Shown: positions 5,850-10,123 of the stretch, piece by piece | Layout: every line of letters begins with the position of its first letter | Numbering within the stretch: position 1 is the first letter of the stretch | Assembly: GCA_021823945.1 (NCBI GenBank) | Contig: JAKALW010000023.1 | Location: 1 to 10,123 of the forward strand | Source of the DNA: Microcaldota archaeon | Lineage (GTDB): Archaea; Micrarchaeota; Micrarchaeia; Anstonellales; VGKX01 | Length of the DNA stretch: 10,123 nt | Reading direction: 5' to 3' | Program-made: the position numbers and the translations under genes | The notes under the pieces: generated by a model | The model's input: only the letters and a program-made list of their open reading frames with translations | Database searches by the model: none | Told to the model about the DNA's origin: nothing

Positions 5850-8582
5850 TTATTTCTTCAGGCTATCCTCGATTATCTTCTTCTCTTCCTCGGTTATGCC
5901 GTAGAGCGCGTACACGAGGGAGTCTATCTTCGCGTCTGTGGCGGCGATTTCCTCTTTCAAGCGGGCAGTCTCAGTGGTGTTCTTATCGCCCAAATCGGCA
6001 AGCTTCTTGTTCAAGGAGAGCATGCGGTCTACGAGTTCAACTATTGGTTTCTGCTCGACAGGAGTGGCAAGATGGATAGGAAGCTGTTTTGTGAACATTG
6101 GCTTAAAACGAAGATAACCACCACTAACATGAGAGCCGGAAAATTGAGAACTGAAGACATAGTTGATTAAATTCGAATTTAGTATGCCAAGAATGTATTT
6201 GAGGTCAATTCTATCATTATTGTTCTTCAGAATGACAGAATACAAAGTATTGAGACAGTATAATCTAGAATCGTCATATGTGGCAGTCAAACGAAGAGAA
6301 ATGTCTCTGATTAGCAATTTAGGATTATCAAAATACATCTTATCAGGAAAATTACCATATTCTCCCTTTTTCTTATCAATCACGGCAGGATTGTACAATA
6401 TCCATTTTCCGTTCCAATTTGAATTATAACGAGAGATATCACGCCCACCAATAACTTTCTGACAGAAATCATTTTTCTTCTCATTAAAAAGAACTTTCTC
6501 TCTTATATTCCCAGTATGAATTGCCTCTCGTATTTCACACAATTCGCCTAATAATTTTGTTTTAATATTAAGTTTTCGGATCAAGGCGCTATCAACAATA
6601 TTCAGATTAAAGACAAGATTTTTGTCATTATTAAAATCAGATTGGTTTTTCACAGTTTTTCTGATGTCATAAATTTCATTATCGGTTGAGATATGGGCTA
6701 TTTCAACCATGTTAGTCATTAAGGCATTCTTGTTTGAACATTTTTGTAGAATGATAACATATGGATATGTCGAAGCATCTTTGAAGACATCTATATCAGA
6801 CGCATCAATGATTGATATTATTTTACAATTCTCAAGTAGAAATTGTCTTAGATTCTTCCCATATTCTGCTGTCGCATATTTATTAGACGTGATAAACCCA
6901 AGATATCCTCCATCTTTCAACAATTTTATTGCTCTTTCAAAAAAGAGTTGATAAATGTCCCACTGACCTTCTGCTGTTTCATAACTCTTATTCATAAATG
7001 CTTTATCATTTTTGTTAAGCTCTCTGTTTCGGATATAAGGCGGATTCCCAATAACCACGTCAAACCCATAGCCTTCCTTCAGCTTGCCATTCTCGTCGTA
7101 TTGAATTATGTCAGGGAACCTTTCCTCCCACTTGAAAGCCTTGTCGCCTGCCACCACCTCATCGTCAATCAGGGAATTGCCGTTTTGGATATTCTTGGTA
7201 ATCAGGGGAAGCTTGTGCCCTTTGGTCGCGATTTTCATTAGAAGGTTGAGCTGGGCAATCTCAACAGCCTGCAAGTCAAGGTCAACTCCATGGATGTTTT
7301 TTGTGAGCAGATGCTCACGGAGGGTGTAATACTCGCCATTGCCTTTCTTGATTATTGCCTTGCCTTTCTCATTGAAATAATTTTCAAGCGCGTCATAGGA
7401 CTTAATCAGGAACGAGCCGGAGCCACAGGCAGGGTCAAGGACTGTGATATTCTCCATCTCGTCAGATGTTTTCTCCTTTGCCAGTTCGCCAATGGTATTT
7501 TTCACTATGTAGTCCACGATATAAGTCGGCGTGTAGTAAATGCCCTGTTCCTTCCTTTTGGCGTGCGATTCGTCAACCTTGGCGCGTTTTTCCGTCTTGT
7601 GCAGTAAATGCCCAAGATACTGCTCGTAAATATTGCCCAATATGTCAGAGTCAATAAGCGAAAAGTCATATTCAATCACATTGTCCTTGGTGTGATACAA
7701 GCCTTCAATGATTTCAAACAGGACTTCATTGTCGACCTCGACCTCATCAGAGAGATGTGACTCGCCATTCCTGCCAAAAATCGTGCTATTATAGTTGGCG
7801 CGGTAGTCAAAGAAAACCTGCCTTAGGGCCTTGATAAGCTGCCCATGCCCAAGCTGGCGCCAAATCCGCGCATTTGAAAGAAGGCTTTTTTCCTCAATTT
7901 CGCGGTCTTCGCAATTCCGGATGAAAATGAGCCTGTCAAGTATGCGCTGGACAACCTCGTCAAGGTCTTTTTCCGTAATGTTCTTGTTCAATTTAAGTAT
8001 GCTCTTGGACAGTTTCTCCCTGAATACGGTCAAGTCAGAAAGAAGTTGTTTGTCAGGGCGCAGTTTCCTTGCTTTCCCGCCCCATTTTTCAGCCTCTTTG
8101 TCAAGAAGCTTGTTTTCAAATGCCTCGCGGGAAAGGAAATACAACTCCTCAAAATTCTTGGCATAGTCCTCGCAATACATGGTCTTGAGAACTGACTTCT
8201 CTTTCAGGCTGGCGTTTAGGAGTATCAATGACTTGAAATTGGTAAGGATAGCCCACTCGCAACCCTTGTAGTAAGCATAATTTACAGCCTGCTGGCGGAA
8301 TTTTTGGTCATTTAGGTCTTCACGAAGCGCCTTTGCCTCAAGAAAGAACTTCGGGACGCCGTTTATCCTAAAACCATAATCAACGCGGGTTTTGGAAACT
8401 GCTTCTTCAGCCGAAACCTCATTGGAATCTTCAACTGACCAGCCAAGAATGCGGAAAAGAGGGAGTATAAAGTCCTTTTTTGTCATTTCCTCCTTGTAAG
8501 AGGGGACTTTGCCTTCTGCGACTATTTTGTTATACTTGTCAATAAGCTTTTGAATTTCAACCTTAGCCGCTTCCTTGTCCAT
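5850..8582 (-). CDS. Type IIG restriction endonuclease-methyltransferase fusion (Eco57I/TaqI-like specificity)
   Basis: A single polypeptide that cuts foreign DNA and methylates adenine in its own site. From ATG 8582 it is 910 residues, normal for Type IIG. The N-terminal nuclease has a PD-(D/E)xK core: D68 in VDYGF and E82-x-K84 in LEAKA. A helical connector follows. The methyltransferase has motif I DPACGSGSF starting at residue 383 and catalytic motif IV NPPY at 513-516, the gamma-type N6-adenine arrangement. The C-terminal third holds a TaqI-like target-recognition domain (VIGGRDISRY near residue 709), a coiled-coil segment and the typical end DSLVYALYGITEEE. The 7-residue longer start at 8603 is unlikely because a TATA box overlaps it, while ATG 8582 lies about 27 bases from that box. 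There is no separate specificity or methylase gene. All key residues are present, so it looks functional. The stretch 6090-7045 is much more AT-rich than the rest. Confidence 0.93.
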   Translation of the reverse strand: MDKEAAKVEIQKLIDKYNKIVAEGKVPSYKEEMTKKDFILPLFRILGWSVEDSNEVSAEEAVSKTRVDYGFRINGVPKFFLEAKALREDLNDQKFRQQAVNYAYYKGCEWAILTNFKSLILLNASLKEKSVLKTMYCEDYAKNFEELYFLSREAFENKLLDKEAEKWGGKARKLRPDKQLLSDLTVFREKLSKSILKLNKNITEKDLDEVVQRILDRLIFIRNCEDREIEEKSLLSNARIWRQLGHGQLIKALRQVFFDYRANYNSTIFGRNGESHLSDEVEVDNEVLFEIIEGLYHTKDNVIEYDFSLIDSDILGNIYEQYLGHLLHKTEKRAKVDESHAKRKEQGIYYTPTYIVDYIVKNTIGELAKEKTSDEMENITVLDPACGSGSFLIKSYDALENYFNEKGKAIIKKGNGEYYTLREHLLTKNIHGVDLDLQAVEIAQLNLLMKIATKGHKLPLITKNIQNGNSLIDDEVVAGDKAFKWEERFPDIIQYDENGKLKEGYGFDVVIGNPPYIRNRELNKNDKAFMNKSYETAEGQWDIYQLFFERAIKLLKDGGYLGFITSNKYATAEYGKNLRQFLLENCKIISIIDASDIDVFKDASTYPYVIILQKCSNKNALMTNMVEIAHISTDNEIYDIRKTVKNQSDFNNDKNLVFNLNIVDSALIRKLNIKTKLLGELCEIREAIHTGNIREKVLFNEKKNDFCQKVIGGRDISRYNSNWNGKWILYNPAVIDKKKGEYGNFPDKMYFDNPKLLIRDISLRLTATYDDSRLYCLNTLYSVILKNNNDRIDLKYILGILNSNLINYVFSSQFSGSHVSGGYLRFKPMFTKQLPIHLATPVEQKPIVELVDRMLSLNKKLADLGDKNTTETARLKEEIAATDAKIDSLVYALYGITEEEKKIIEDSLKK

Positions 8583-8605
8583 ATCCCCTGTTTTACGGCA
8601 CATGG

Positions 8606-8612
8606 TTTAAAT
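8606..8612 (-). promoter_or_regulatory. TATA box of the Type IIG gene
   Basis: ATTTAAA on the minus strand is centred about 27 bases before ATG 8582. Transcription would begin at or next to the start codon, so the mRNA is probably leaderless. This supports 8582 as the start. Confidence 0.6.
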
Positions 8613-8673
8613 GGATAAGCCAAGGAACTTGCCACTGACATTAAGGCACTGGAAAACAAGCCTTTCATTTGTT

Positions 8674-8679
8674 TTTAAA
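8674..8679 (+). promoter_or_regulatory. Distal TATA-like element upstream of the antitoxin
   Basis: TTTAAA is centred about 25 bases before an ATG at 8702. That ATG is in frame with the antitoxin start at 8783, so this promoter could give a leaderless mRNA for a product 27 residues longer. The element is also close to the divergent Type IIG promoter. Confidence 0.35.
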
Positions 8680-8753
8680 CCCTGGAATCCGCAGATTTTT
8701 CATGGCAGGAACAAATGTGAACGCGAACATGGGCATAAGGCATCCCGAAAGCA

Positions 8754-8759
8754 TTATAA
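8754..8759 (+). promoter_or_regulatory. TATA box of the AbrB-RelE operon
   Basis: TTATAA is centred about 26 bases before ATG 8783, fitting a leaderless transcript. The 20-bp palindrome fills the space between this box and the start codon. Confidence 0.65.
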
Positions 8760-8762
8760 GCA

Positions 8763-8782
8763 AGGTAAGATTAATCTTACCT
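8763..8782. promoter_or_regulatory. Perfect 20-bp palindrome, probable operator of the toxin-antitoxin operon
   Basis: AGGTAAGATTAATCTTACCT is its own reverse complement and ends directly at ATG 8783, just after the TATA box at 8754-8759. A dimeric AbrB-fold antitoxin bound here would block the start site, as in known autoregulated toxin-antitoxin operons. Binding is inferred; the symmetry and position are seen. Confidence 0.8.
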
Positions 8783-9052
8783 ATGACCAACATAGATATA
8801 ACCCGCATGAGCTCCAAAGGGCAAATCGTAATCCCCGCAGACCTCCGCCACGGCATAAAAGAGGGCGACAAACTGGTGATAATTCGGAACAAGGACCAGC
8901 TTATTTTGAAAAAAGCCGACTGCTTTGACAAAAACCTTGCCGATGACCTGGATTTTGCCGACAGGACAGAAAAGGCGTGGAAGGATTACCAGAAAGGCAA
9001 GTTCATCTCAAAAACAAAGGGTGAATTCCTTGCAGGGCTGGATAAATGGTAG
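8783..9052 (+). CDS. AbrB/MazE-family antitoxin
   Basis: Predicted DNA-binding antitoxin, 89 residues. The N-terminal swapped-hairpin AbrB fold is plain in ITRMSSKGQIVIPADLR (residues 6-22) and GIKEGDKLVII (about 24-34). The C-terminal half is charged and helical (DDLDFADRTEKAWKDYQKG) and would wrap the toxin. ATG 8783 is preferred because family members begin just before the SSKGQ motif and a TATA box lies 26 bases upstream. The frame also reads from an ATG at 8702, giving 27 extra residues. The gene overlaps the toxin by 7 bases, typical of a toxin-antitoxin pair with the antitoxin first. Regulation is probably by self-binding to the palindrome at 8763-8782. Confidence 0.88.
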   Translation: MTNIDITRMSSKGQIVIPADLRHGIKEGDKLVIIRNKDQLILKKADCFDKNLADDLDFADRTEKAWKDYQKGKFISKTKGEFLAGLDKW

Positions 9053-9294
9053 ATGTATCATATAGCCCTGATTTTGAAAGGACAATCAGGAAAATAAATG
9101 ATGCAGCAGTCAAGGAAGCGGTCAAAAAGCAGATTGCCAAAATCATTGAAAATCCTGAAATCGGAAAACCAATGAAATATGAAAGGAAAGGCACCAGGGA
9201 GGTCTATGTCTCCCCTTACAGGCTTTCCTATGCTTTTTTGCAAAATGAGGGCAAAATAGTTTTTCTGTGCATTTACCACAAGGACAAGCAATGA
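9046..9294 (+). CDS. RelE/ParE-family toxin, putative mRNA interferase
   Basis: An 82-residue protein with the RelE-like pattern: VSYSPDFERTIRKI at the N-terminus, a long helix, PEIGKPMKYERKGTREVYV in the middle, then SPYRLSYAFL and IVFLCIYHKDKQ as the last strands. RelE toxins cut mRNA on the ribosome. The conserved basic and aromatic residues expected at the active site (R in PYRLSY, Y and H in IYHKDK) are present. ParE-type gyrase poisons share this fold, so the exact target is not certain. The ATG lies inside the antitoxin's last codons (ATGGTAG junction), giving translational coupling. No obvious terminator follows. Length and motif content suggest an intact gene. Confidence 0.87.
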   Translation: MVDVSYSPDFERTIRKINDAAVKEAVKKQIAKIIENPEIGKPMKYERKGTREVYVSPYRLSYAFLQNEGKIVFLCIYHKDKQ

Positions 9295-9352
9295 TGTCAT
9301 TGCCGACTAATAGGGCATAGATCCGTGTTCAGAAGCCAAAACTGTTGCCTAT

Positions 9353-9366
9353 GAATGTAAGCATTC
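9353..9366. repeat. Short inverted repeat between convergent toxin and pelota genes
   Basis: GAATG and CATTC are exact inverted copies around a 4-base loop, between the RelE stop at 9294 and the pelota stop at 9428. There is no T-run on either side, so a terminator is only weakly supported. CAGAAGCCA also occurs twice nearby, once before and once after this hairpin. The rest of 9295-9427 shows no gene. Confidence 0.3.
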
Positions 9367-9427
9367 TTAGGTGCACAAATGCCAACCTGTAAATGAAGTC
9401 AAAAACTGGTGCGCAGAAGCCATGCCA

Positions 9428-10117
9428 TCATTCTATCTTGAACTTCAAAAAGCACGCGAACCCGCCGAATGCCGCGAGTTCCTCGCCGCCGTTCGAGGAT
9501 GACGAGAAGACCGTCACCTTTGTCTTGCGCTTGTACGCAGCCTCGACAATGTCCTCGATTTTCCTGTTCGTGCGGAGAAGCTCGTCTGTCACAAGCACGT
9601 GGCTTGCCGCGCCAAACTCAATCGCCTGCTCAACTGGCTTCAGCCCCCACGCCACCAGGCCCGTTTCCCTGCCTATGTTCTCCTTGAGTTTCTCGACAAG
9701 CTGGAGCTCCTGCTCAATCTGCTCGGACTGGATGATTTTGGAAATTGCGCCCTTTTTCAATAGCTCGATGACGCCGCTTTTCGTGGCATTTGAAACAGAC
9801 TCGAAAACAAGCCTTTTCAAAAGCGCCGGGTTCTTCTGCGTCAAATACTTTTTGACATTGTCCTTTGCAAAGCCAGGGCCCGCGACAATGATTTTTTCAG
9901 TCTGCATTGACTCCAGTTTCTTGGATATGTCGGAGAAGAACTGCTTCTCCTTTGCGTCGAAGTCGTCGTCGCGCTTTGACATGTTGGCCTCAAGCTCAAA
10001 GTCCACAGTGACGCCAAAACCCCTAACGTGGGCGAAGATTGCCCGCGACTCGTCAAGCACGCAAATCGCCACCTGGGGCTTTTTCGTGTCCTTGACTGCC
10101 TGGGCTATCCTGTCAAT
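9428..10117 (-). CDS. pelA: Pelota (Dom34) ribosome-rescue factor, N-terminal domain missing
   Basis: Pelota enters the A site of stalled ribosomes and, with aEF1A/ABCE1-type partners, splits them. About 230 residues are seen, from IDRIAQAVKDTKKP to the end; full proteins are around 350, so the N-terminal Sm-like domain lies beyond the window. The central domain has VAICVLDESRAIFAHVRGFG and KIIVAGPGFAKDNVKKYL. The C-terminal domain has GLKPVEQAIEFGAASHVLVT and ends in GGEELAAFGGFACFLKFKIE, matching the usual Pelota ending. The GGQ loop of release factor aRF1 is absent, which separates the two. An in-frame TAG sits at 10118-10120, only six bases from the window end. If it is genuine, translation could restart only at GTG 10072, giving a truncated protein. 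An assembly-edge error is more likely. Confidence 0.9.
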   Translation of the reverse strand: MDRIAQAVKDTKKPQVAICVLDESRAIFAHVRGFGVTVDFELEANMSKRDDDFDAKEKQFFSDISKKLESMQTEKIIVAGPGFAKDNVKKYLTQKNPALLKRLVFESVSNATKSGVIELLKKGAISKIIQSEQIEQELQLVEKLKENIGRETGLVAWGLKPVEQAIEFGAASHVLVTDELLRTNRKIEDIVEAAYKRKTKVTVFSSSSNGGEELAAFGGFACFLKFKIE

Positions 10118-10123
10118 CTAGAT

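Noticed and set aside
8665-8931. 88-codon minus-strand frame over the antitoxin
   Set aside because: Antisense to the AbrB-fold coding sequence and its operator, with no ribosome-binding site or recognisable domain.
9393-10121. 242-codon plus-strand open frame over pelota
   Set aside because: Serine-rich, low-complexity translation opposite a conserved Pelota sequence; a shadow frame.

Overview
The window looks archaeal. It carries an archaeal/eukaryal-type replication factor C small subunit, the ribosome-rescue factor Pelota (aRF1-related, no GGQ loop) and an archaeal-style isoleucyl-tRNA synthetase. Several genes have TATA boxes about 25 bases upstream of the start codon. Compact spacing and a small two-repeat protein of a kind I associate with DPANN genomes suggest a Micrarchaeota/Diapherotrites-like lineage, but that placement is a guess.

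Layout. 1-2550 (-): isoleucyl-tRNA synthetase, cut at its C-terminus by the window edge. 2581-2994 (-): small four-helix membrane protein 30 bases upstream of it, probably same transcript. 2995-3310: divergent control region. 3311-4276 (+): RfcS clamp-loader subunit. 4414-4629 (+): 71-residue protein made of two copies of a ~27-residue unit, with a strong Shine-Dalgarno, a palindrome plus T-run in front and a hairpin plus T-run behind. 4711-4820: degenerate direct repeats in the intergenic DNA. 4894-5508 (+): PIN-domain putative ribonuclease, tail-to-tail overlapping an unknown 77-residue protein at 5444-5677 (-) whose leader holds four 10-bp tandem repeats. 5850-8582 (-): a fused Type IIG restriction endonuclease-methyltransferase. 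8783-9294 (+): AbrB-fold antitoxin and RelE-type toxin behind a perfect 20-bp palindrome. 9428-10117 (-): C-terminal two thirds of Pelota, with an in-frame TAG just before the window end.

The outer genes are housekeeping genes with G+C around 55-60% in sampled lines (36/60 at 1201-1260). The block 4894-9294 is accessory: sampled lines are poorer in G+C (23/60 at 5161-5220, 31/120 at 6541-6660), and its genes are of nuclease, restriction-modification and toxin-antitoxin type. It reads as a small defence or addiction island between core genes. The methyltransferase is itself mosaic, its post-NPPY and target-recognition part being far more AT-rich than its ends.

I found no tRNA, rRNA, CRISPR array or transposase. 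The most unusual elements are the uncharacterised 77-residue gene with its decameric leader repeats and convergent overlap with the PIN gene, the 20-bp operator with two possible TATA/ATG pairs for the antitoxin, and the repeat cluster at 4711-4820. None is a proven new system.
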